Assembly (NCBI GenBank): GCA_009918225.1
Contig: RGEP01000074.1
Location: 1-8,075, forward strand
DNA length: 8,075 bases
Direction: 5' to 3'
From: Betaproteobacteria bacterium
GTDB lineage: Bacteria > Pseudomonadota > Gammaproteobacteria > Burkholderiales > Burkholderiaceae_C
The notes beneath the pieces are model-generated. The model searched no databases. It saw nothing but the letters and a program-made list of their open reading frames with translations, and was not told where the DNA came from. The first letter of the stretch is position 1, and every line of letters begins with the position of its first letter. The translations under genes and the position numbers were made by a program. This document shows positions 1 through 6,404 of the stretch, piece after piece.

Positions 1-771
1 GATGTGCTGCTGGCCAATGTGCAGGCGGCCGTGGCGCAAAAGGGCCAGGGCGATCCGCTGTGGCAGGGCTGCAGCGGCCTTCAGGGTTGGGGTGCGGTCG
101 ACCGTGTGCTCGAGGTCGACCAAACCCCGATCGGCAAAACGCCGCGCTCTTGTCCGGCCACCTACATCGGCTTCTGGGACGCCATTCGAAAGCTCTACAC
201 CGAAACGCTCGAGGCCAAGGCCCGCGGCTATGCCGCCAACCGCTTCAGCTTCAACACCGGCCAAGGGCGCTGCCCGGCGTGTGAAGGCCAGGGCATGCGC
301 ACCATCGAGATGAGCTTCCTGCCCGATGTGAAGGTGCCCTGCGACCAGTGCCACGGCCAGCGCTTCAACCCGGAAACCTTGGCCGTCACCTGGCGCGGCA
401 AGAGCATCGGCGATGTGCTGCAGATGGAAGTCGATGAGGCGGTCGAGTTTTTCGCCTCCATGCCCTCCATTGCGCATCCCTTGCAGTTGCTCAAGGACGT
501 CGGCCTCGGATACCTCACACTGGGACAGCCCATGGCTGATGTGGAAAAGCTCATCCACGTGCTGCACCGTTTGGTCGATGGCGGCCACAGCGTGGTGGTC
601 ATCGAACACGACCTGGATGTGATCGCCGAAGCCGATTGGGTGATCGACCTGGGCCCCGAAGGCGGCAGCGCGGGTGGGCAGGTGGTGGTGGCGGGTCCGC
701 CGGAAGCGGTGGTGAACAGCGGCTCGCCCACCGGGCAGGCGCTGCGGGCGGTTTTGAGCCGCTCGAGTTGA
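1..771 (+). CDS. uvrA: UvrA-family excinuclease ATPase, C-terminal part, with internal in-frame deletion
   Basis: This is the 3' end of a UvrA gene, open from the first base of the window (256 codons, TGA at 769-771). UvrA is the ABC-type ATPase that finds DNA damage for nucleotide excision repair. Visible landmarks are DQTPIGKTPRS (residues 39-49), the zinc module C91-X2-C94-X19-C114-X2-C117, the GLGYLTLGQP strand ending at residue 177, and the H-loop VVIEHDLDVI with H203, followed by WVIDLGPEGG. In the family, GQ(P/S) is followed by the signature LSGGEAQR and then the Walker B block ending DEPT-GLH. Here P177 runs straight into MADVEKL, so about 45-50 residues are missing without a frame change. 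The extended segment before the zinc module resembles the double-length UvrA of Burkholderiales, known to me only from memory. Family assignment is certain. This nucleotide-binding domain should not hydrolyse ATP normally, so the gene may be a decaying paralogue. Confidence 0.9.
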   Translation, partial: DVLLANVQAAVAQKGQGDPLWQGCSGLQGWGAVDRVLEVDQTPIGKTPRSCPATYIGFWDAIRKLYTETLEAKARGYAANRFSFNTGQGRCPACEGQGMRTIEMSFLPDVKVPCDQCHGQRFNPETLAVTWRGKSIGDVLQMEVDEAVEFFASMPSIAHPLQLLKDVGLGYLTLGQPMADVEKLIHVLHRLVDGGHSVVVIEHDLDVIAEADWVIDLGPEGGSAGGQVVVAGPPEAVVNSGSPTGQALRAVLSRSS

Positions 772-797
772 GGCAGGCCAGGCGAGCCCTTCTGACG

Positions 798-888
798 TGA
801 GGTGCCGTCGTGAGGTTCGGAGCTGAGGTTCGGAGCTGAGGATTGGACCTTAGGTTCCGACCTTAGGTTCGGACCTGGGGTTTGGCTG
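798..888. repeat. 13-bp tandem repeat array, about seven copies
   Basis: Seven consecutive 13-bp units fill this stretch between the convergent uvrA and msrQ genes. The units start at 798, 811, 824, 837, 850, 863 and 876. Copies two and three are identical (TGAGGTTCGGAGC). The next three are TGAGGATTGGACC, TTAGGTTCCGACC and TTAGGTTCGGACC. The first and last copies are degenerate. The core AGGTTCGGACCT is nearly self-complementary, so each unit could form or bind as an imperfect dyad. The 13-bp period is not a multiple of three, which argues against a coding repeat. The role is unknown: it could be slippage-generated sequence or a cluster of protein-binding sites. Confidence 0.8.
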
Positions 889-919
889 TGCGGCTGGACC
901 TGCGCTTCGCACCACAGCC
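884..919. repeat. Nested inverted repeat in the convergent gap
   Basis: A perfect 7-bp inverted repeat, GGCTGTG (884-890) and CACAGCC (913-919), encloses a smaller perfect one, TGCG (901-904) and CGCA (908-911) with a 3-nt loop. It overlaps the last degenerate copy of the 13-bp array and lies beyond the 3' ends of both converging genes. It could act as a weak bidirectional transcription stop or RNA 3'-end stabiliser. No T-tract follows on either strand, so it is not a standard intrinsic terminator. Confidence 0.4.
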
Positions 920-933
920 TCAGCGCACCCGCG

Positions 934-975
934 TCACCTGGCGCGCGTGGCCTGGCCCGCTTCACCTGGCGCGCG
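934..975. repeat. 14-bp direct repeat duplicating the msrQ 3' end
   Basis: TCACCTGGCGCGCG occurs at 934-947 and again at 962-975, offset by 28 bp. On the minus strand the 962-975 copy encodes the last codons and TGA stop of msrQ. The other copy repeats the same bases, including the TGA, just downstream. It looks like a small local duplication or slippage event at the gene end. The repeat is visible directly; any function is doubtful. Confidence 0.6.
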
Positions 976-1582
976 CCACCCAGCGGCGCACCCGCCAACC
1001 CAGCAACACCGCCAGGATCGCGCCATACACCGCCACATCCCCGAAGTTCTGCTTGCCCGCGCGCATCCAGAAGAAGTGCAACAGGGCCAGCAAGGCCACG
1101 GCATAGACCGCGCGATGCAGCGCCTTCCAGCGGGCGGCGCCCAGCCGCTTGATCGCCGCATTGAAGGATGTCAGGGCCATCGGCAGCATCAGCAACACCG
1201 CCAAGGAGCCCACCAAGATGAAGGGCCGCTTCACCACATCGCGCAGCATGTCGTCGATGTAGAAGCCCATGTCCAGCCAGGCGTAGGCCAGCAGGTGCAG
1301 CAGGGCCCAGCTGAAGGTGAGCAGCCCCAGCAGGCGCCGAAAACGCGCCAAGGCTGCCACACCGGTCCACTCTCGCAAGGGCGTCACCGCCAAGGTCAGC
1401 AGCAGGCAGCGCAGGGTCATCTCCCCGCTGTTGCGGATCAGCGTTTCAGCGGGGTTGGCGCCCAGGGTGTCGTGCACCGCACCCCACATCAGCGCGGCCA
1501 GCGGCAACAGCAGCACCAGGGCCACCAGGGGCTTGGCCCACGGGTGCAGGCAGGCGGCCGTCCATCGCTGCTGCAAAGCCAT
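962..1582 (-). CDS. msrQ: MsrQ, heme-binding membrane subunit of periplasmic methionine sulfoxide reductase
   Basis: This 206-residue integral membrane protein matches the MsrQ (YedZ) family in length and pattern. In the family, MsrQ carries b-type heme and passes electrons from the inner membrane to the periplasmic catalytic subunit MsrP. About six hydrophobic segments are visible, near residues 17-35, 55-67, 84-101, 119-137, 157-172 and 182-196. Candidate heme ligands are H96 (SWALLHLL), H156 (KALHRAVY) and H169 (LLHFFW). Their spacing of 60 and 13 residues equals that I recall for the E. coli heme histidines. The conserved stretch RNSGEMTLRCLLLTLAVTPL lies at residues 50-69. The ATG at 1580-1582 lies 28 bp after the msrP stop. 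No strong Shine-Dalgarno sequence precedes it, suggesting translational dependence on msrP. The gene ends at a short duplicated segment. The assignment is secure. Confidence 0.95.
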   Translation of the reverse strand: MALQQRWTAACLHPWAKPLVALVLLLPLAALMWGAVHDTLGANPAETLIRNSGEMTLRCLLLTLAVTPLREWTGVAALARFRRLLGLLTFSWALLHLLAYAWLDMGFYIDDMLRDVVKRPFILVGSLAVLLMLPMALTSFNAAIKRLGAARWKALHRAVYAVALLALLHFFWMRAGKQNFGDVAVYGAILAVLLGWRVRRWVARAR

Positions 1583-1610
1583 CAGCGTGGTGCGCGCAGG
1601 CGGCCTGTGC

Positions 1611-2612
1611 TCAATAGAACTTCCTCAGGTCCATGCCGGCGTAGAGCTGGCCCACCTGGGCTTCATAGCCGTTGAACATCAAGGTGGGGCGCTTGCGCTG
1701 AAACACGCCGTCTTCGCCAATGCGGCGTTCGGTCGCCTGGCTCCAGCGGGGATGGTCCACCTGGGGGTTCACATTGGAATAGAAGCCGTATTCGGAAGCG
1801 GCCGACTCTTCCCAAGACGAGCGCGGCTGGCGCTCCAACAAGCGGATCTTGACGATCGACTTGGCGCTTTTGAAGCCGTACTTCCAGGGCACCACCAGGC
1901 GCAACGGCGCGCCGTTCTGGTTGGGCAGCACCTCGCCGTACAGTCCAAAGGCCATGAGGGTCAGCGGGTGCATGGCCTCGTCCAGCCGCAGCCCTTCCTT
2001 GTAGGGCCAGTCCAGAACGCTGGAGCGCAGGCCTGGCATTTGCGTGCGGTCGGCCAGGGTGATGAACTCCACGAACTTCGCCTTCCCCGTGGGCTCCACC
2101 GCCCGCAGGATGTTGGACACCGAATACCCCACCCACGGCACCACCATCGACCAGCCTTCCACACAGCGCAGGCGGTAGATGCGCTCTTCCATCGGCGCCA
2201 ACTTCAGCAGGTCCTCGATGCCAAAGGTGCGTGGCTTGGTGCACTCGCCCTCGACCGTCACCGTCCAGGGCCGGGTGCGCAGCGTGTGGGCCAGGCGCGC
2301 CGGGTCGTTTTTCTCCAGGCCGAATTCGTAGAAGTTGTTGTAGCCCGTCACGTGCTCATAGGCCGTGAGCTTGTCCATGACCACGGCCCCTTCGACCGTT
2401 GAGCGCTGCGCGGCCAGCTTGGGCAGGCGGCCCGGGCCAGCGGTCGTTGCGGCCTGTGCGCGTGCATCCCGTGCAGCCCACAAGGCCAGCGAGGGGCCTG
2501 CGGCGCCGGCTGCCAGCGTCTTCAACAGCCCACGCCGCTGCTCAAACACCGCGCGGGGCGTGATGTCGCTGGGGGTGGGGTGCTCAAACCCCTGGTCGGT
2601 CTTGATCAACAT
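1611..2612 (-). CDS. msrP: MsrP, periplasmic protein-methionine-sulfoxide reductase catalytic subunit
   Basis: This 333-residue molybdopterin enzyme reduces methionine sulfoxide in periplasmic proteins, taking electrons from MsrQ. The N terminus carries a twin-arginine export signal: R26-R27 in EQRRGLLK, a hydrophobic stretch at about residues 32-47, and a likely cleavage site near ARA-QA at 50-54. This implies folding with the Mo cofactor before Tat export. The sulfite-oxidase-type fold is recognisable, with the Mo-ligand cysteine C150 in YRLRCVEGWSMVVPW and the downstream motifs NGAPLRLVVPWKYGFKSAKS and FNGYEAQVGQLYAGMDLRKFY. The ATG at 2610-2612 has GGAG (2620-2623 on the minus strand) seven bases upstream. 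It follows ccsB by 66 bp and precedes msrQ by 28 bp, so expression is probably coupled to both. The N-terminal motif EHPTPSDITP is typical of MsrP before the signal. No abnormality was seen. Confidence 0.96.
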   Translation of the reverse strand: MLIKTDQGFEHPTPSDITPRAVFEQRRGLLKTLAAGAAGPSLALWAARDARAQAATTAGPGRLPKLAAQRSTVEGAVVMDKLTAYEHVTGYNNFYEFGLEKNDPARLAHTLRTRPWTVTVEGECTKPRTFGIEDLLKLAPMEERIYRLRCVEGWSMVVPWVGYSVSNILRAVEPTGKAKFVEFITLADRTQMPGLRSSVLDWPYKEGLRLDEAMHPLTLMAFGLYGEVLPNQNGAPLRLVVPWKYGFKSAKSIVKIRLLERQPRSSWEESAASEYGFYSNVNPQVDHPRWSQATERRIGEDGVFQRKRPTLMFNGYEAQVGQLYAGMDLRKFY

Positions 2613-2634
2613 GGCGCAACTCCGGCGTGGAGCT

Positions 2635-2652
2635 GCAAGCGTATCCGCTTGC
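2635..2652 (-). promoter_or_regulatory. Perfect hairpin in the ccsB-msrP leader
   Basis: A perfect 7-bp inverted repeat (GCAAGCG and CGCTTGC, loop TATC on the plus strand) lies in the 66-bp gap between ccsB and msrP, ending 22 bases before the msrP start. It sits just upstream of the msrP Shine-Dalgarno sequence without covering it. No T-tract follows, so it is not an intrinsic terminator. It may be an RNA-stability or processing element that separates ccsB from msrPQ expression, or an operator dyad. The structure is clear; the role is inferred. Confidence 0.45.
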
Positions 2653-2678
2653 CGGCGCCCTGCGGGGGCCAGGGGGCT

Positions 2679-4076
2679 TCAAAGCTCGCCGTAGGAGTGC
2701 AGGCCCGACAGGAACATGTTGACGCCGAGGAAGGCGAAGCTCGTGACCGCCAGGCCCACCAAGGCCCACCAGGCCGAGACTGCGCCGCGCAGGCCCTTCA
2801 TAAGCCGCATGTGCAGCCAGGCCGCGTAGTTCAGCCACACGATGAGCGCCCAGGTCTCCTTGGGGTCCCAGCTCCAGTAGCCGCCCCAGGCCTCAGCGGC
2901 CCAGAAGGCGCCCAGGATGGTGGCGATGGTGAAGAAGGCAAATCCCACCGCGATGGACTTGTACATCACGTCGTCGAGCACTTCAAAGGCCGGCAGGCGC
3001 GGCCCGATGCGGCCGCGCAGCGACAGGATGCCCGCCACGATCAGCGCGCTCACGCCAAAGTACACCACCCAATACGAACTGGAGTGCTCGGCACCTTTGC
3101 GGAACACCAGGGGCTCAAAGCACAGCACCACCCCCAAGAGCCACAGCGGCGCCAGCTTCCACCAACGCGTTTCTGCCGCTTGCTGTTTGATCAGGTAGGC
3201 AAAGGCCACCATCGCGGCCAAGGCAAAGGTGCCATAGCCCACGAAGTTGGCGGGCACATGCAGCTTCATCCACCAGCTCTGCAGCGCCGGCACCAGGGGT
3301 TGAATCTGGTGCGCGCCCTTGACCACGGTGTACCAAAGCAGAAAGCCCACCGCCGCGCTGACCACCAGCATCACGAAGGGGCCCATGGCCGCCGTGCGGT
3401 ACTGCTGTTCGTAGTACAGGTAGAACAGCGCCGTCATCCAGCAGAACAGGACGAACACCTCATAGAGATTGCTCACCGGGATGTGGCCGATGTCCGGCGC
3501 GATCTGGTGGCTTTCAAACCAGCGCACCAGGGTGCCCACCAGGGCCATGAACACCGCAGCCCACGCCAGGCGCGAGCCCAGGCGAAAGCCGGTGTTCATG
3601 CCAGCGGCCATGCTGCCCGTGCCAGCACCCAGCACACCCGCCCCGCCAGCCGAGCCCACGGTGTTGCCCGCCAACAGCCCGATCCAGTAGAAGACCGTGC
3701 TCATGAAGAAGAGCAGGCTCATCCAGAGGATGGCGCTTTGGCTGGAGAGGAAATACTTCAACAAGAAGACCTTGTCGGCTGCAGCCAGGTCCGCCCCAAA
3801 GGCATCGGTGTTTTGGCCATACAGGTGAATGGCCAGCAAGGTGACCGCGCCCACCCCGAGGCTCAGGCCACGCAGCGTGGGCCACAGCCACACCAGCCCG
3901 ATCAGCGAGGGCACCGCACCGATCAGGATCCAGGTCTCGTACACGTCCATGGAGGCGCCGTAGCGGTTGAGCGCATAGGCCGCGCCGGCGATCAGCACCA
4001 AGGAGGTGAGCGCGTCGGCCAGCCCTACACGCAGCCGCCAACCGCTTTTGCCGATATCCAAGGTGGTGGTGTTCAT
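2679..4076 (-). CDS. ccsB: CcsB (CcsA/ResC-type), system II cytochrome c synthase subunit
   Basis: This 465-residue polytopic membrane protein is the heme-handling partner of ResB. In the family it carries heme to the periplasmic face and presents it for attachment to apocytochrome CXXCH motifs. The tryptophan-rich WWD-type motif is at residues 397-409 (WGGYWSWDPKETW). The expected histidines are present: H273 in KLHVPANFVGYG and H460 in GLHSYGEL as likely periplasmic heme ligands, and H422 in WLHMR as the membrane histidine. The open frame extends 27 codons further upstream, to 4157, and would overlap resB. I chose ATG 4074-4076 because GAAGGA sits seven bases before it and MNTTTL is the usual family N terminus. 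Residues 136-165 form a glycine/alanine-rich insert between predicted helices, probably a flexible loop. It lies 46 bp after resB, which indicates co-transcription. Naming differs between databases (ccsA, ccsB, resC). Confidence 0.95.
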   Translation of the reverse strand: MNTTTLDIGKSGWRLRVGLADALTSLVLIAGAAYALNRYGASMDVYETWILIGAVPSLIGLVWLWPTLRGLSLGVGAVTLLAIHLYGQNTDAFGADLAAADKVFLLKYFLSSQSAILWMSLLFFMSTVFYWIGLLAGNTVGSAGGAGVLGAGTGSMAAGMNTGFRLGSRLAWAAVFMALVGTLVRWFESHQIAPDIGHIPVSNLYEVFVLFCWMTALFYLYYEQQYRTAAMGPFVMLVVSAAVGFLLWYTVVKGAHQIQPLVPALQSWWMKLHVPANFVGYGTFALAAMVAFAYLIKQQAAETRWWKLAPLWLLGVVLCFEPLVFRKGAEHSSSYWVVYFGVSALIVAGILSLRGRIGPRLPAFEVLDDVMYKSIAVGFAFFTIATILGAFWAAEAWGGYWSWDPKETWALIVWLNYAAWLHMRLMKGLRGAVSAWWALVGLAVTSFAFLGVNMFLSGLHSYGEL

Positions 4077-4083
4077 CAGAGAT

Positions 4084-4089
4084 TCCTTC
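4084..4089 (-). promoter_or_regulatory. Ribosome binding site that fixes the ccsB start
   Basis: GAAGGA on the minus strand lies seven bases before the ATG at 4074-4076. The frame stays open upstream to 4157, but no comparable site precedes that start. This supports the shorter protein, which does not overlap resB. Confidence 0.65.
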
Positions 4090-4122
4090 AGCGCTTCAGC
4101 AGCAGCCGTGCCGATGGCCGGC

Positions 4123-6315
4123 TCAATGCGATGCCGCCGGGGTCGCCGGCTTCGCATCCGTGGGCGCGCTGGGGGTGGCCAGCAGCGCCGCCTTCAAGTT
4201 TTCAAATTCCTGGTCCGCGTCCAGCGTCTTGCGGGTGGTGGACAGGGCCGCACTGAGCTTCGTGCCTCCCGTGCCATCGTCTTGGATCCAGATCCACAAG
4301 CGCCGTTCCCGAACATAGAGCATCGCAAAGACGCCGATGATCAGCAAGACCGATCCCAGGTAGACCAGTGTCTTGCCCGGCGCGCGCGCCACTTGAAACA
4401 CGCTGGCCTGCTTTTGTTCAAAGGAAGCGAGCTGCGCCATCACGGGCGCCGGGTAATAGAAGCTGTCCGAAAGCGACAAGACGGCCTGGGTCATGAAGAC
4501 CTGGGCCTTCTCGCCAGCCGGCATCGGCGGCAGGCCGGCCTGTTGGCGCGACAGGTTCAGCAATTCGAAGAGCGAGCCGTTGAGAATGCGCAGCAGCACC
4601 TCGGAAATCCGCGGCCGCTCGCCCTCCGGCACGCTGCGCTCCAGAAACACCGTCAGTGCGGTCAAGCCGCCAGGGGCTTCTTCGGCTGTCACGCCCTCGG
4701 CGGGCCGCTCGGCCCCCGAGAACAGCGCCAGCGAGCGCAGCGCCGTGGCCTGGATCTGCGGCTGCAGCTCGGGCTGCCCGGCGGGCGTGGCCTGCTGGGC
4801 GTAGCGCCGCGCGGCCAGTTCCCGGGCCTGCGGGTTCAACAGGGCGTGCCGCAGGCCCATCCAGGAGTCGATGCTGTTTTGTTCATCAACCGGCAGGCGC
4901 AGGTAACGGAAGGGCTCGTTGGTGTTGTCGCGCACACCGGCCAAGAGCACCATCTGCCCGTCGATCTCGAAGGGCACCATGTAGTTGTGGAATTCGCGCG
5001 CCTGGCCGCTTTCGTCGCGCAGGCGGTAGGTCACCGAGGGGCCCACGTTGCGCATCGTCTTTTCGCCGGGCGCCTTGGCCCCGGTGCCCAGGTGATCGGT
5101 GATCGAGCTCTTCAGGTCGACCTTGCGCACATCGGCGCCGCTGCCGCCTGCGCCGGTCGTGTCGTTGAAGTTCTCAACATTGATCACCTTCAGCCCGGCG
5201 AACTCCAGCTTGAGCCGCTCCTTCTCGCTGACCAGGGCGGTGTCTTCGCCCACACGGCCTTCCACTTCGAAGGCCTTGCCACCCCCCAGGGGCAGCACCC
5301 GCAGCTTGAGGCGGCTGCCGCCGTCGTCAAAGCTGCTTTGGTAGATGGCCACGCCCCGATGGAAGGCGGGCTCGTTGACCTTAACGGTGGCCGGAATGGC
5401 TTGTCCGCTGGCGCGGTCGTGGATCACGATCTCGCTGGCGAAGAGCTTGGGCATGCCGGTTTCGTAATAGTCGACGATGAACTTCTTGAGCTCGATGTCG
5501 AAGGGCAGGTCTTGCAGCACCACGCCGCCGGGCATGTTGAGCAAGGCCACCCCTTGCCGGCCGCCCTCGGGCACCAGCACATTGCCGCGGTAGGTGAGGC
5601 TGCCTTCGGGCAAGCGGTGCCGTTCGGGCACTTCGGTGATGAAGCCACCACCGGAGAACACGCTCTTGCCCTGCAAGGCCATCTGCAGCCGCACCATCAG
5701 GTCACCGTCGCTCAAGCCGCCCACGCAGATCAGCACGATGGAGGAGTGCGCGGCCAGGTAACCCAGCTTGTTGGCCATGCCCTTGCGCGCGGCGATCATG
5801 GTGCCTGCGCTGCCTTTGCCGCCGGGCTCGGGGCTGCGGATCTGGGCCTTGGCGCGCCAGCCGCCGGCCACCAAGAGTGCGGCCACGCGGGTGTAGGTGG
5901 CCTCGGGGCTGTCCTTCAAGCGGCCTTGGGCCTTGTGGTGAAAAGCCTGCAGCGATTGCTCGCGGATGTGCTCCTTGTAGGTGCGCAGCTCGGCCATGAT
6001 CTTGGGCGCGTTGCGCACGATGCACAGCGTGGTGGAGGTCACCAGAAAGGCCAGGATCAACAGGAACCACCAGGCGCTGTAGACGGTGTACAGGTTGACC
6101 TGGCCGAACAGCTCGGCCCAAAACGGCCCGAACTGGTTCACATAGTTGTTCAGCGGCTCGCCCTGCTTGACCACCGTGCCGATCACCGAGGCGATGCAGA
6201 TCACCGTCAACAGCGAAATCGCAAAGCGCATCGACGACAGCAGTTCAACGGCCTCTTGGGCCCAAGCGGAACGGCTGCGGATTTCCAGTCCGCCGGTATG
6301 GGGGGTGCTGCTCAT
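4123..6315 (-). CDS. resB: ResB, system II cytochrome c biogenesis protein
   Basis: This 730-residue ResB-family protein pairs with CcsB to move heme across the inner membrane and attach it to periplasmic c-type cytochromes. Three hydrophobic segments lie near residues 31-49, 81-100 and 183-200, the last containing H190 (GYLAAHSSIVLICVGG), a likely membrane heme ligand. A large periplasmic domain spans about residues 201-645 and includes the family motif NEPAFHRGVAIYQSSFDDGGSRL (315-337). A fourth membrane helix lies at about 649-668, followed by VRERRLWIWI and a charged cytoplasmic tail. The open frame extends 18 codons further to a TTG at 6369, inside the terminator of the preceding gene. 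The ATG at 6313-6315 (MSSTPHTGG) is therefore preferred, although its Shine-Dalgarno is weak. A -10-like GATAAT (6325-6330, minus strand) lies just before the ATG, which would give a very short leader. ccsB follows after 46 bp. Confidence 0.95.
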   Translation of the reverse strand: MSSTPHTGGLEIRSRSAWAQEAVELLSSMRFAISLLTVICIASVIGTVVKQGEPLNNYVNQFGPFWAELFGQVNLYTVYSAWWFLLILAFLVTSTTLCIVRNAPKIMAELRTYKEHIREQSLQAFHHKAQGRLKDSPEATYTRVAALLVAGGWRAKAQIRSPEPGGKGSAGTMIAARKGMANKLGYLAAHSSIVLICVGGLSDGDLMVRLQMALQGKSVFSGGGFITEVPERHRLPEGSLTYRGNVLVPEGGRQGVALLNMPGGVVLQDLPFDIELKKFIVDYYETGMPKLFASEIVIHDRASGQAIPATVKVNEPAFHRGVAIYQSSFDDGGSRLKLRVLPLGGGKAFEVEGRVGEDTALVSEKERLKLEFAGLKVINVENFNDTTGAGGSGADVRKVDLKSSITDHLGTGAKAPGEKTMRNVGPSVTYRLRDESGQAREFHNYMVPFEIDGQMVLLAGVRDNTNEPFRYLRLPVDEQNSIDSWMGLRHALLNPQARELAARRYAQQATPAGQPELQPQIQATALRSLALFSGAERPAEGVTAEEAPGGLTALTVFLERSVPEGERPRISEVLLRILNGSLFELLNLSRQQAGLPPMPAGEKAQVFMTQAVLSLSDSFYYPAPVMAQLASFEQKQASVFQVARAPGKTLVYLGSVLLIIGVFAMLYVRERRLWIWIQDDGTGGTKLSAALSTTRKTLDADQEFENLKAALLATPSAPTDAKPATPAASH

Positions 6316-6349
6316 GTGCGGCCGATTATCCGGGACGCCCTGGCGCCCA

Positions 6350-6377
6350 AAAGAAAAAGGCCGGTCCAAGACCGGCC
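6350..6377 (-). terminator. Intrinsic terminator of the cytochrome c4 gene
   Basis: On the minus strand, GGCCGGTC, a 3-nt loop TTG, then GACCGGCC (6377 to 6359) form a perfect 8-bp GC-rich stem. The tract TTTTTCTTTT (6358-6349) follows directly. It lies 27 bases after the cytochrome c4 stop and about 35 bases before the resB start. It therefore separates the cytochrome transcript from the ResB-CcsB-MsrPQ block, at least in part. Confidence 0.9.
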
Positions 6378-6404
6378 TGTGGGTCAGGGCTTGCGCCGAG
6401 GGCT

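Noticed and set aside
798..888. The 13-bp array as a CRISPR or replication iteron array
   Set aside because: There are no spacers between units, the repeats are far shorter than CRISPR repeats or common iterons, and no cas, rep or AT-rich region lies nearby.
228..1370. 380-codon open frame on the minus strand spanning the uvrA/msrQ gap
   Set aside because: It overlaps two recognisable genes in other frames and passes through the 13-bp repeat array. No family features were seen.
1317..2402. 361-codon open frame on the plus strand
   Set aside because: It is antisense to the well-supported msrQ and msrP genes and shows no domain.
2580..4256. 558-codon open frame on the plus strand
   Set aside because: It is antisense to ccsB, rich in His, Gln, Arg and Pro, with no domain. 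It results from the absence of stops in the complement of a GC-rich membrane gene.
6367..6369. TTG as an upstream start for resB
   Set aside because: It lies in the loop of the cytochrome c4 terminator and has no ribosome site. The family N terminus fits the ATG at 6315 better.
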